From Lentzea albida (GTDB lineage Bacteria > Actinomycetota > Actinomycetes > Mycobacteriales > Pseudonocardiaceae): a stretch of DNA of 64,000 bases. Positions within the stretch are counted from its first letter, which is position 1. Each line of letters starts with the position of its first letter. Under the pieces are notes generated by a model. That model had not been told where the DNA came from and searched no databases. It saw only the letters and a program-made list of their open reading frames with translations. The position numbers and the translations under genes are program-made. The stretch is from positions 496,001 to 560,000 of the forward strand of contig NZ_FOFV01000001.1 of assembly GCF_900111005.1 (NCBI RefSeq). Direction: 5' to 3'. Below are positions 1 through 7,824 of the stretch, one piece after another.

Positions 1-719
1 GCCTCCATCCGCCGCAGCTCGCCGACGTGGTGCTCCAGCGAGGAGGCCGTGCTGTTGAAGGTCGACGCCACGGACGCGAGTTCGTCGCGGCCGCGGACCG
101 GTACCCGAGCGGAGAGCTCGCCCTGGCCGAGTCTCCAGGCGGCCAGCTGCAGTTCGCGGACGGGGCGCAGCACGCCGCGCGCGGCCAGGAATGCCAGGCC
201 CAGGGCCAGGACCAGCACCGCGCCGCCGATCAGCCACGCGTTGCGGGCCAGCTCGTCGACGAACGCGGCCTCCGAGGTGAACGGCCGCAGCACGTACACC
301 TCGATGCCCGGCGAGGCGCCGGAGGTGACCCGCACCTGCATGCCCACGACGAGCCAGACGGAGTCCGCGTACGACACGCGCTGCCAGCCGACACGTCCCG
401 AGGACACGAGGGACCGCAGTTCGGCGGTGATCACGGACGGGTCCATGCCGCCCGCGGAAAGTCCGTTGCCGTAGGCCAGGGCCGAGCCCTCGCGGCCGGA
501 GACACGTCCCGCGACGCGTTCCAGGAGGGCGGTGTCCACGGGACGGGCGGGCAGCGGGTAGAGCTGCTCGACGCGGTTCGTGGTCTCGATGACGGCGTTG
601 TCCTGGGCGCGTTGCACGATCGCGTCGCGCGCCCGCACGTAGCCGGCGCCGGCGACGGCCGCGGCGGTCACGACCGTCAGGAACGCGAAGGCGAGCAGCA
701 GCCGCAGGCGCAGCGTCAC
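1..719 (-). CDS. sensor histidine kinase, N-terminal part (CseC-like)
   Basis: Membrane sensor kinase cut by the left edge of the window, so its His-box and ATPase domain are not visible. The GTG start overlaps the stop of the response regulator upstream (GTGA at 716-719), so the pair is translationally coupled. A first membrane helix lies at about residues 5-22, then comes an extracytoplasmic loop of about 135 residues, a second helix near 158-178 and the start of a HAMP linker (RELQLAAWRLGQGELSARV). The regulator resembles Streptomyces CseB, which suggests an envelope-stress sensor. The signal sensed cannot be read from the sequence. No sigE or cseA homologue is adjacent. Confidence 0.85.
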   Translation of the reverse strand, partial: MTLRLRLLLAFAFLTVVTAAAVAGAGYVRARDAIVQRAQDNAVIETTNRVEQLYPLPARPVDTALLERVAGRVSGREGSALAYGNGLSAGGMDPSVITAELRSLVSSGRVGWQRVSYADSVWLVVGMQVRVTSGASPGIEVYVLRPFTSEAAFVDELARNAWLIGGAVLVLALGLAFLAARGVLRPVRELQLAAWRLGQGELSARVPVRGRDELASVASTFNSTASSLEHHVGELRRME

Positions 720-1396
720 AGCGGTCCGAACCGGTAACCGAAGCCCCGCACCGTCTGGACGTACACGGGGGCCGCCGGGTCGTCCTCGATCTTCGACCGC
801 AGCCGTTGCACGCACGCGTCGACCAGCCGCGAGTCGCCCAGGTACCCCTGGTCCCACACCGATCCCAGCAACTGCTGGCGCGACATCACGCGGCCCGGCG
901 ACGAGGAGAGTTCCAGCAGCAGGCGCAGTTCGGTGGGCGCCAGCGAGACCGGCTCGCCCGACCGCGTCACCACGAGTCCCTCGCGGTCGATCGTCAGGTC
1001 GCCGTGGCGCTCGGCCAGCACCTCGGCGACCGGGGCGGACGAGCGGCGCAGCACGGCGCGGATGCGGGCCTCCAGCACGCGGGCCTGCGCCGGTTTGGCG
1101 ACGTAGTCGTCGGCACCGGCCTCCAGGCCCGCCACCACGTCGATGTCGTCGTTGCGCGCGGTCAGCATGATGATCGGCAGGTCACCGGACGCGCGGATGC
1201 GGCGGCACACCTCGAAGCCGTCCACGCCCGGCAGCATCAGGTCCAGCACCACGACGTCGGGCGTGACCCTGCCCAGCAGGTCGAGGCCCTCCTCGCCGGT
1301 GCGCACCGCGTCCACGGTGTGCCCCTGGTAGGTCAGGGCGAGCGACAGTCCCTCGCGGACCGCCTCGTCGTCCTCGATCAGCAGTACGCGCGGCAT
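716..1396 (-). CDS. OmpR/PhoB-family response regulator (CseB-like)
   Basis: DNA-binding response regulator of 226 residues. The receiver domain has the acidic pocket (IEDDE, residues 7-11), phospho-acceptor D52 in VVVLDLMLPG and the conserved K101 (VAKP). A winged-helix output domain follows and ends in VRGFGYRFGPL, typical of the family. The AKPAQ.RVLEARIRAVLRR stretch after the lysine resembles the CseB/AfsQ1 group of Streptomyces from memory. It is followed by its kinase with a GTGA overlap. A perfect 16-bp palindrome lies 49 bases upstream of the ATG and may be the operator. Confidence 0.93.
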   Translation of the reverse strand: MPRVLLIEDDEAVREGLSLALTYQGHTVDAVRTGEEGLDLLGRVTPDVVVLDLMLPGVDGFEVCRRIRASGDLPIIMLTARNDDIDVVAGLEAGADDYVAKPAQARVLEARIRAVLRRSSAPVAEVLAERHGDLTIDREGLVVTRSGEPVSLAPTELRLLLELSSSPGRVMSRQQLLGSVWDQGYLGDSRLVDACVQRLRSKIEDDPAAPVYVQTVRGFGYRFGPL

Positions 1397-1444
1397 GCCC
1401 TCCAGCCTTCCCGACGGGTCTCATGAGGACGTTCGTGCCACGTC

Positions 1445-1460
1445 ATCGTTGCGCAACGAT
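1445..1460. promoter_or_regulatory. perfect 16-bp palindrome, candidate operator
   Basis: ATCGTTGC/GCAACGAT is a perfect dyad in the short gap between the two-component pair (start at 1396) and the end of the gene at 1478. It sits where a promoter operator of the response regulator would be expected. The binding protein is unknown. Confidence 0.45.
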
Positions 1461-1477
1461 CAGCGGCCCGGCCGGCC

Positions 1478-1906
1478 CTAGTCCAGCGCGGCGGTGTGGC
1501 GCAGCTGCTCCGGCGTCGGGTCCGACACCAGCACGCGCAGGGCGTCCGCGAACCGGTCGAACCGCCGGTCCAGCTCGGCCAGCTCGCGCGACGGCTCCGC
1601 GACCAGCGCCGCCCGGCCCGCCCTGGGCGGTGCGGTCGCGAGCGCGTCGCGGACGGGCTGGGCCCGGCGCAGCGCCACGAGCAGCGTCCAGAGCCGCTGC
1701 TCGACCAGCGCCACCTGCACCGGGTCACCGGAGACGCGCAGGAAGTCCGTCCGCACCGCCGTGGCCCGGCGGCGCTGCGCCGGGCAGGTGAAGTCAGCGG
1801 ACCGGACGACCTGCGCGTCCGGTGCGGACCGGGCGAGCGACTCCTCCGACCGGAACCGGCGCGTGGGCACGGTTCCGGCCGGGTTCCACATCCACCAGCC
1901 GGTCAT
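1478..1906 (-). CDS. hypothetical protein coupled to the XPB helicase
   Basis: 142-residue soluble protein whose ATG overlaps the stop codon of the XPB helicase upstream (ATGA at 1903-1906), so it is probably translated together with it. It starts MTGWWMWNPAGTVPTRRF and its second half is rich in Arg, Leu and Asp and probably helical. There is no signal peptide or membrane segment, and I recognise no domain. The coupling to the helicase is the only clue to function. GC-biased codon use agrees with its being real. Confidence 0.7.
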   Translation of the reverse strand: MTGWWMWNPAGTVPTRRFRSEESLARSAPDAQVVRSADFTCPAQRRRATAVRTDFLRVSGDPVQVALVEQRLWTLLVALRRAQPVRDALATAPPRAGRAALVAEPSRELAELDRRFDRFADALRVLVSDPTPEQLRHTAALD

Positions 1907-3543
1907 CCGACCAGGTCGTCCGCGTCGACGATCTTGTACGCGTACCCCTGCTCGGCCAGGAACCGCTGCCGGTGCGCCGCGTAGTCGGTGTCGAGCGTGT
2001 CGCGCGCGACGACCGAGTAGAAGTGCGCCTGCCGGCCGTCGCCCTTGGGCCGCAGCAACCGGCCGAGGCGCTGCGCCTCCTCCTGCCGGGACCCGAACGT
2101 GCCGGACACCTGCACGGCGACCGACGCCTCGGGCAGGTCGATGGAGAAGTTCGCGACCTTCGACACCACCAGCGTCCGGAGCTCGCCGCGACGGAACCGG
2201 TCGAACAGCTCCTCGCGCTCCTTGTTCTTCGTCGACCCCTTGATCACCGGCGCTCCCAGCTCCTCGCCCAGCTCGTCCAGCTGGTCCAGGTAAGCACCGA
2301 TCACCAGGGCCGGCTCGTCGGGGTGCTGCTCCAGCACCCGGCGGACGACCGGGATCTTGGTCCTGGCCGTCGAGCAGAGCTTGTAGCGCTCCTCCGGCTC
2401 GGCCGTCGCGTACTGCAGGCGCTCGTTGTCGGTGAGGGTCACGCGGACCTCGGTGCACTCGGCCGGTGCGATCCAGCCCTGCGCCTCGATGTCGCGCCAC
2501 GGCACGTCGTAGCGCTTCGGCCCGATCAACGAGAAGACGTCGCCCTCCTGGCCGTCCTCGCGCACCAGCGTCGCGGTGAGCCCCAGGCGGCGGCGGGACT
2601 GCAGGTCCGCCGTCATCCGGAACACCGGCGCGGGCAGCAGGTGCACCTCGTCGTAGACGATCAGGCCCCAGTCGCGCGAGTCGAACAGCTCCAGGTGCTT
2701 GTACTCGCCCTTCGACTTGCGGGTGATCACCTGGTAGGTCGCGATCGTGACCGGGCGGATCTCCTTGCGCTCACCCGAGTACTCGCCGATCTCCTCCTCG
2801 GTGAGCGACGTGCGCGCGATCAGCTCCCGCTTCCACTGCCGGCCCGCCACGGTGTTCGTGACCAGGATCAGCGTGGTCGCCTGCGCCTCGGCCATCGCCG
2901 CCGCGCCGACGAGCGTCTTGCCCGCGCCGCAGGGCAGCACGACGACGCCGGACCCGCCGGCCCAGAACGCCTGCGCCGCCAGCCGCTGGTAGTCGCGCAG
3001 CTTCCAGCCGTCCTCCGCGAGCTCGATCGGGTGCGCCTCGCCGTCGACGTAGCCGGCCTCGTCCTCGGCCGGCCAGCCGACCTTGAGCAGCAGCTGCTTG
3101 AGGCGCCCGCGCTCACTCGGGTGCACGACGACCGTGTCGTCGTCGATCCGCGCCCCGAACATCGGCGCGATCTTCTTGTTGCGCAGCACCTCTTCGAGCA
3201 CCGCTCGGTCGTTGGTGTGCAGCGTCAGCCCGTGGGCCGGGTGGTTGGTGAGCACCAGCCGCCCGAACCGGCTCATCGTGTCGACCACGTCGACCAGCAG
3301 CGGCTGCGGCACCGGGTAGCGGCTGAACCGCACCAGCGCGTCGACCACCTGCTCGGCGTCGTGCCCGGCCGCCCGCGCGTTCCACAACGCGAGCGGCGTC
3401 ACGCGGTACGTGTGCACGTGCTCGGGAGCCCGCTCCAGCTCGGCGAACGGCGCGATGGACGTGCGCGCGTCGTCGGCGAGCGGGTGGTCGACCTCGAGCA
3501 GCAGCGTCTTGTCCGACTGGACGATCAATGGGCCATCGGTCAC
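1903..3543 (-). CDS. XPB/ERCC3-type DNA repair helicase
   Basis: 546-residue superfamily-2 helicase, close in length to mycobacterial XPB (Rv0861c, about 542). The N-terminal 190 residues form the damage-recognition-like region of bacterial XPB. Motif I is LPCGAGKTLVGA near residues 202-212, the Walker B box is DEVH near 298, motif III is GLTATLVRE and motif VI is QEEAQRLGRLLRPK. The GTG start at 3543 gives the family N-terminus VTDGPLIVQSDKTLLLEVDH; the reading frame continues upstream without homology. Known bacterial XPBs are 3'-5' ATP-dependent helicases proposed to act in nucleotide excision repair. In M. tuberculosis it neighbours Rv0862c, whose homologue here lies 10 kb away (13605-15857). 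Confidence 0.95.
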   Translation of the reverse strand: MTDGPLIVQSDKTLLLEVDHPLADDARTSIAPFAELERAPEHVHTYRVTPLALWNARAAGHDAEQVVDALVRFSRYPVPQPLLVDVVDTMSRFGRLVLTNHPAHGLTLHTNDRAVLEEVLRNKKIAPMFGARIDDDTVVVHPSERGRLKQLLLKVGWPAEDEAGYVDGEAHPIELAEDGWKLRDYQRLAAQAFWAGGSGVVVLPCGAGKTLVGAAAMAEAQATTLILVTNTVAGRQWKRELIARTSLTEEEIGEYSGERKEIRPVTIATYQVITRKSKGEYKHLELFDSRDWGLIVYDEVHLLPAPVFRMTADLQSRRRLGLTATLVREDGQEGDVFSLIGPKRYDVPWRDIEAQGWIAPAECTEVRVTLTDNERLQYATAEPEERYKLCSTARTKIPVVRRVLEQHPDEPALVIGAYLDQLDELGEELGAPVIKGSTKNKEREELFDRFRRGELRTLVVSKVANFSIDLPEASVAVQVSGTFGSRQEEAQRLGRLLRPKGDGRQAHFYSVVARDTLDTDYAAHRQRFLAEQGYAYKIVDADDLVG

Positions 3544-3652
3544 GCCGACAAGTCTCCCTGACGACGCCAAATGCGTTCGACCTGCGTCAACCGGTGACGA
3601 CAAGTGTGAGTCGACACACCAAGCCAACACGACGTGTCGTACGTTCTCGGCC

Positions 3653-4237
3653 ATGAGCAGCGAGTCGACTGATCCCGTCGAGCCCCCGGCCGTGGTGAAC
3701 CCGGCTCCGGACGAGGCCGAGACCGACGAGGCGCCCCAGAAGAACAACTGGCTGAAGTTCGTCATCGTCGGCGTGCTGGCCGTCGTCCTGGTCGGTGGTG
3801 GCGTGTGGGCGCTGACGTCGCTCAACAGCACCGGGGCAGGCGACTGCGTGAGCGCCTCGCCGAAGAACGCGGACCAGCCGGACGGCGAGTGGAACCTCTC
3901 GTCGGAGGGCTGCAACGACACCGCGGCCACGCACCGGGTCGCCGTCGTGCTGAAGAACGCCGAGGACCAGTGCCCGGCCGAAGGCCTCTACGAGCCGGTG
4001 AAGTCCGGCGACGAGACGCTCTGCCTCATGCCCAACCTCATCGAGGGCAAGTGCTACAACTCGGGTGACGACGGCGTGTTCAAGCAGGAGGCCTGCACCC
4101 CCGAGTCACCGGTCAAGATCGTCAAGAAGGTCGACGGCCTGCCCGAGGAGGGCACGGTGTGCCCCGAGACCGCGGGTGAGTGGCGCTTCAGCGAGCCCGC
4201 CTCCGTCTACTGCATGGGTGTCCCCGAAGGATCCTGA
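3653..4237 (+). CDS. LppU/SCO3897-like membrane-anchored protein 1
   Basis: 194 residues: an acidic, proline-containing cytoplasmic tail of about 38, one membrane helix (FVIVGVLAVVLVGGGVWAL, about 40-58), then a secreted domain with eight cysteines: GDC, EGC, QCP, LCL, KCY, EAC, VCP, YCM. The spacing repeats twice (C..C..CP..LCL then CY..C..C..YC), as in the three genes that follow. It is the most divergent of the four. The family is known in actinobacteria as LppU/SCO3897 and has no established function. It is divergent from the XPB gene, with a 109-bp gap. Confidence 0.82.
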   Translation: MSSESTDPVEPPAVVNPAPDEAETDEAPQKNNWLKFVIVGVLAVVLVGGGVWALTSLNSTGAGDCVSASPKNADQPDGEWNLSSEGCNDTAATHRVAVVLKNAEDQCPAEGLYEPVKSGDETLCLMPNLIEGKCYNSGDDGVFKQEACTPESPVKIVKKVDGLPEEGTVCPETAGEWRFSEPASVYCMGVPEGS

Positions 4238-4287
4238 TCGGGTGAACTCGGTTGAGTTGAGCCCCCTCTGACGCCGATACCCAGGCC

Positions 4288-4770
4288 ATGAAGAAGGTCG
4301 GCCTGGGTTTCGCCGTTGTCCTCGCCCTCGTGCTGCTCGGCGGGTTCGTGCTGAACCAGCTCGGCGATGTGGCGAAGTCGGCGAAGGCCGGCGACTGCGC
4401 GCGGATCTCCGGCGCGCTCGACAACCCGCGCTACCAGGCCCTCGACTGCGGGTCGGACCAGGCGAACGTCAAGATCGCCAAGGTCCTCGACTGGAACGAG
4501 AAGGCGTGCCCGTCCGGCGGCATGGACTACTCGACGTTCACGGGCGACTCCACCCTGTGCCTCATGCCGAACTTCGTCGAGGGCTCCTGCTACGGCCAGG
4601 ACACCGACGCCGGCATCGCGAAGGTCGCCTGCGCGACCAAGGACTCGGTGAAGGTCGCCAAGGTGTTCACCGGCAAGGCCGACCGCGCTGCCTGCGGTTC
4701 CGCGCGCGCCGCGGTCTTCCCGGAGCCCGCCGTCACCTTCTGCCTCGAACGCGGCGACCAGCAGCAGTGA
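4288..4770 (+). CDS. LppU/SCO3897-like membrane-anchored protein 2
   Basis: 160-residue protein with a very short cytoplasmic start (MKKVG), one hydrophobic helix (about 5-25) and an exported domain with eight cysteines. The domain is visibly two similar halves: VKIAKVLDWNEKACP..LCL in the first and VKVAKVFTGKADRAACG..FCL in the second. The motif GDC..DC..NFVEGSCY is shared with its neighbours. The helix could be a cleaved signal or an anchor; there is no lipobox. Second member of a four-gene same-strand array. Role unknown. Confidence 0.82.
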   Translation: MKKVGLGFAVVLALVLLGGFVLNQLGDVAKSAKAGDCARISGALDNPRYQALDCGSDQANVKIAKVLDWNEKACPSGGMDYSTFTGDSTLCLMPNFVEGSCYGQDTDAGIAKVACATKDSVKVAKVFTGKADRAACGSARAAVFPEPAVTFCLERGDQQQ

Positions 4771-4911
4771 CCTGTGCAGCTCTCCAGGTGATCCAAGTCG
4801 CCGTAACGTTTCCGTAAAGCCCGAGCGCATTTCCGCGCCGCGTGGCACTCTCTGCTCCGGCTGTGTCGGGGGGCATGGGCCATCTGGGGTAATCGGAAAT
4901 GAGAGAACTGC

Positions 4912-5469
4912 ATGAGCACGACTGAATCCGCTTCGCCCGCGCACGCGCCGGAGCCCTCGCAGGAGCCCGCGCCGAAGAAGTCGAGCATCGGCAAGCGGAT
5001 CCTGACCTACGTCGTCGGCCTGGTGGTCGTCGGTGCCGCGTTCTACGCGTTCAACTACTTCACCAGCGACGTCGCGCAGGCGAAGGTCGGTGACTGCGCC
5101 GCGGTCACCGGCACGTCGACCAGCCCGGAGTACAAGCAGGTCGACTGCGGCGCCGCCGAGGCGAACTACGTGGTCGGCAAGGCCGGCGGCACCAGCGAGG
5201 TGTGCGGCGACGGCTACGACGAGTACACGCAGACGCAGCGCCGCGGCCCGAAGACGAAGCTGTGCCTCGCGCCCGTCCTCGCCGAGGGCAAGTGCTACGC
5301 CGAGAACACCGGTGGCATCGGTGTGAAGGCCGTCGAGTGCGGCGAGTCGGCCGCCTTCAAGGTGACCAAGGTCGTCAAGGACGCCGCCGCGCCGCAGTGC
5401 GCGGAGGGCGAGCAGCCGCAGTCCTTCCCCGAGGCGAAGCTCCAGTACTGCCTCGGCGCTGCTGCCTGA
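4912..5469 (+). CDS. LppU/SCO3897-like membrane-anchored protein 3
   Basis: 185 residues: a Pro/Ala/Glu-rich cytoplasmic tail of about 28, a basic KKSSIGKR patch, a membrane helix at about 34-52 (ILTYVVGLVVVGAAFYAF) and the eight-cysteine exported domain (GDC, VDC, VCG, LCL, KCY, VEC, QCA, YCL). Its sequence is closest to member 4, for example the shared pattern EANY.V.KA and AEGKCY. It ends at a strong hairpin terminator (5486-5518), so members 1-3 may be expressed separately from member 4. Confidence 0.82.
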   Translation: MSTTESASPAHAPEPSQEPAPKKSSIGKRILTYVVGLVVVGAAFYAFNYFTSDVAQAKVGDCAAVTGTSTSPEYKQVDCGAAEANYVVGKAGGTSEVCGDGYDEYTQTQRRGPKTKLCLAPVLAEGKCYAENTGGIGVKAVECGESAAFKVTKVVKDAAAPQCAEGEQPQSFPEAKLQYCLGAAA

Positions 5470-5485
5470 CGAGGTCCGGCCTCAT

Positions 5486-5518
5486 GAAACCGGAGTCGTG
5501 TCCCACGGCTCCGGTTTC
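5486..5518. terminator. hairpin terminator
   Basis: GAAACCGGAG (5486-5495) pairs with CTCCGGTTTC (5509-5518). The stem extends through a G-U pair to CGTG/CACG, about 15 bp with a 3-nt loop. It lies 16 bases after the third LppU-like gene. There is no T-tract. Confidence 0.75.
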
Positions 5519-5555
5519 GCTGTCTTCCGCGTGACCTGTCCGAGAGGAATCCCCA

Positions 5556-6410
5556 GTGACCGACCCCAACCAGCCGCAGCAGCCAGGGCCCTACGGGCCG
5601 CCTCCCGGCGGACAGCCGCAGCCGTACGGCCAGCCGAACCCCTACGGTCAGCCGCCCCAGCAGGGCTACCCCGGCCAGCCGGGACAGCCGGGCGATCCGT
5701 ACGCCCAGCCCGGTCAGTACGGGCAGCCGGGCCAGTACGGCCAGCCGGGTCCGTACGGCCAGCCCGGACAGCCCGGTGACCCGTACGCCCAGCAGAACCC
5801 CTACGGCCAGGTGCCCGGTCAGCCCCTGGGCCAGCCGATGCCCTACGGCCCGCCGCCCAAGAAGAGCGGCGCCGGCAAGGTCATCGGCTCGATCGTCACC
5901 ATCGTCGTGCTCGTCGGCGTCGGCATCCTGGTGAAGGCCCTGATCAGCGGTGGCCTGAGCAGCATCGGCGAGCCCTCGGCGAAGCCGGGCGACTGTGCGA
6001 GCGTCACGGGCACCACGTTCAAGCCGGACTACAAGAAGGTCGACTGCACCGCGCCCGAGGCGAACTACATCATCGCCAAGGCCATGAAGTCGACGACGGA
6101 GGCGTGCCCGAGCGACGACTACGCCGAGTACACCGAGTCCGGCCGGCGCACCTCGTCGCTGAAGCTCTGCCTGGTGGAGAAGCTCGAGGAGGGCAAGTGC
6201 TACCAGGAAGAGCTCGTGAAGATGAACATGGAGGGAATGAAGGTCGTCGACTGCTCCAAGGGCAGCAACGAGTTCGCCGTCCAGAAGGTCCTCAAGATCG
6301 AAAAGGTCGTCAAATCGGCGACCGCGGACTGCGGTGAGGCGACCGCCATTTCGTACACCGAACCCTCACCGGGCCTCACTTACTGCGTAACGGCGCTCGG
6401 CGGACAGTGA
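5556..6410 (+). CDS. LppU/SCO3897-like protein 4 with Pro/Gln/Gly/Tyr-rich cytoplasmic tail
   Basis: 284 residues starting at a GTG ([14 protein letters not shown]). The first 105 residues are a disordered tail built from PYGQPGQ/QYGQPGQ-like repeats, then KKSGAGK and a membrane helix (about 112-130), then the eight-cysteine exported domain (GDC, VDC, ACP, LCL, KCY, VDC, DCG, YCV). Such PYGQ tails are common on actinobacterial single-pass proteins and may mediate clustering or contacts near the division or growth site; that is inference. Last member of the array, closed by a palindromic terminator. Confidence 0.85.
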   Translation: MTDPNQPQQPGPYGPPPGGQPQPYGQPNPYGQPPQQGYPGQPGQPGDPYAQPGQYGQPGQYGQPGPYGQPGQPGDPYAQQNPYGQVPGQPLGQPMPYGPPPKKSGAGKVIGSIVTIVVLVGVGILVKALISGGLSSIGEPSAKPGDCASVTGTTFKPDYKKVDCTAPEANYIIAKAMKSTTEACPSDDYAEYTESGRRTSSLKLCLVEKLEEGKCYQEELVKMNMEGMKVVDCSKGSNEFAVQKVLKIEKVVKSATADCGEATAISYTEPSPGLTYCVTALGGQ

Positions 6411-6417
6411 CGAACGA

Positions 6418-6452
6418 GAAATGGCGGGCTGCAACTTGCAGCCCGCCATTTC
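6418..6452. terminator. bidirectional palindromic terminator
   Basis: GAAATGGCGGGCTGCAA (6418-6434) and its exact reverse complement (6436-6452) are separated by one base. The hairpin lies between the convergent LppU-like gene 4 and the substrate-binding protein gene and can serve both. Confidence 0.85.
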
Positions 6453-6468
6453 CTATGCGTAAAAGCAA

Positions 6469-7446
6469 CTAATTCGTCGTTCCCGGCGGCAGCAGCTGCT
6501 GCACGTCCAGACGCCCGGACAGCACGTCCTCGGTGTCCATCATGTCGGCGACGCGCTGGAGCCGGATCGGGTTCAGCGACAGCGGGAACGTGCCCACGGA
6601 CACGAGCGCGGCGGTCGGCTGGTCGATGTCGGCGTAGCTGGTCAGCGAGTCCTGCACGCTCAGCTTGTTGGCCTGCGCGCGCTGCTGGGCCTCGCGCAGC
6701 ACGTCCCGGAACACCTTCAGCGTCTTCGGGTTGGCCTCGGCGAACTTCTTCGACGACGCGTACCCGGACATGGGGAAGTCCAGTGTCGGGCCGCGCGCGG
6801 TGTCGGTGACGATCTTCGCGCCGATCTTGCGCTGCGCCTTCGTGATGAAGGGCTCGATCATGAAGGCCGCGTCCACCGTGCCGGCCGTCAGCGCGCCCTC
6901 CATGTCGGCGTACGGCATGGTCTTGAAGTTGATCTTCTGCTTCTCGACCGCGGCGGTGTCCAGCACGGCACGCGTGGTCAGCGCGCCGACGTCGTCCTTG
7001 CTGGGCACGGCGATGGTGGGCGCCGACTTCTTGCCCGGGTCGTCGTAGTCCGAGCCGGCCGAGGCGACCAGCGCCATCGAGTTCGGACCCGCCTGGTAGG
7101 CCTCACCCTGCAGCTGCAGCTCGGTGCCGCTCGCGACCGCGCGGAAGAAGTTCACGTGGGTCGCCCACGTGAGGTCCAGCGTCGAGTCGAGCTGCTTGAT
7201 GGCCTCGTCCTCGCTGGGCTGGGGCACCAGGGTGACCTGCAGGCCGTTCTTCTCGAACAGCTTCTCGTTGAGGGCGATCCGCAGCGGCGCCACGTCGACG
7301 ACCGGCAGCACGCCGATGCGGATGACGTTGCGTTCCATGTCCGCCGCGCCGCCGTCCGACGAGCCTCCGAACAGGCCGCAGCTCGCGGTCAGAACACACG
7401 TGATGAGCACTGCGACAAGCCGCAGAGCTTTGGCTCGGGTAGCCAT
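6469..7446 (-). CDS. ABC transporter substrate-binding lipoprotein (NMT1/SsuA-like)
   Basis: 325-residue lipoprotein with signal peptide and lipobox (VLTASC, Cys at about 23). The mature part starts with a strand (VIRIGVLPVVDVAPLRIAL) and has the two-lobed periplasmic-binding pattern of the nitrate/sulfonate/taurine (NMT1) family, including EKNGLQVTLVPQ, TIAVPSKDD and a DAAFMIEPF motif in the second lobe. Expected role: capture of a small organic anion or thiamine-precursor-like ligand at the membrane. No permease or ATPase gene is adjacent, so it is an orphan here and its ligand is unresolved. Confidence 0.88.
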   Translation of the reverse strand: MATRAKALRLVAVLITCVLTASCGLFGGSSDGGAADMERNVIRIGVLPVVDVAPLRIALNEKLFEKNGLQVTLVPQPSEDEAIKQLDSTLDLTWATHVNFFRAVASGTELQLQGEAYQAGPNSMALVASAGSDYDDPGKKSAPTIAVPSKDDVGALTTRAVLDTAAVEKQKINFKTMPYADMEGALTAGTVDAAFMIEPFITKAQRKIGAKIVTDTARGPTLDFPMSGYASSKKFAEANPKTLKVFRDVLREAQQRAQANKLSVQDSLTSYADIDQPTAALVSVGTFPLSLNPIRLQRVADMMDTEDVLSGRLDVQQLLPPGTTN

Positions 7447-7824
7447 GGCACCTCTCGCCGGTAGGCCTGGGTAGCTTCGAATTGATCAGTGAGTGTCACC
7501 ACAGACCAGGGCGTCCGCAGTCCGAACTGCGCGTTCGGACGGACGTGGGGTGTGCCGACAACCGGGGATGTTAACCACCTGAACGTATGAAACGACACCC
7601 CATCTCGATACGGTGAGTGCTTCTGGAGACTTCCCCAACTGAGGGGGTGACCATTACCCTTCCCGCTCGGGTGGCACAGGTCGTAGTAGACCCACGTGTC
7701 TTCAGACGGGGTAGGGCGCCTCACCGGGCGAACAACCTCTGTGCTGCAATTCGGCCCGTTTGACGAGTCCATGCTCGGTCCTGGGGAGAGACCGGGACAC
7801 TGCTGCTGGAAGAGGAAGCCCAGA
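7447..7824. other. divergent intergenic region upstream of the conservon
   Basis: 378 bases between the divergent substrate-binding protein gene and the conservon kinase gene. The kinase frame is open upstream to 7696, but the AGAGGAAG ribosome-binding sequence before GTG 7825 and the lack of protein-like composition upstream favour the later start. I see no RNA gene or strong dyad. Confidence 0.5.

Noticed and set aside
1822-3561. Long + strand frame opposite the XPB helicase
   Set aside because: The minus strand carries all helicase motifs; the + frame has no recognisable domain.
3603-3620. GTGTGAGTCGACACAC as a CRP site before the LppU array
   Set aside because: The half-sites TGTGA and ACACA are separated by four bases and do not match TGTGA-N6-TCACA; no support beyond partial symmetry.
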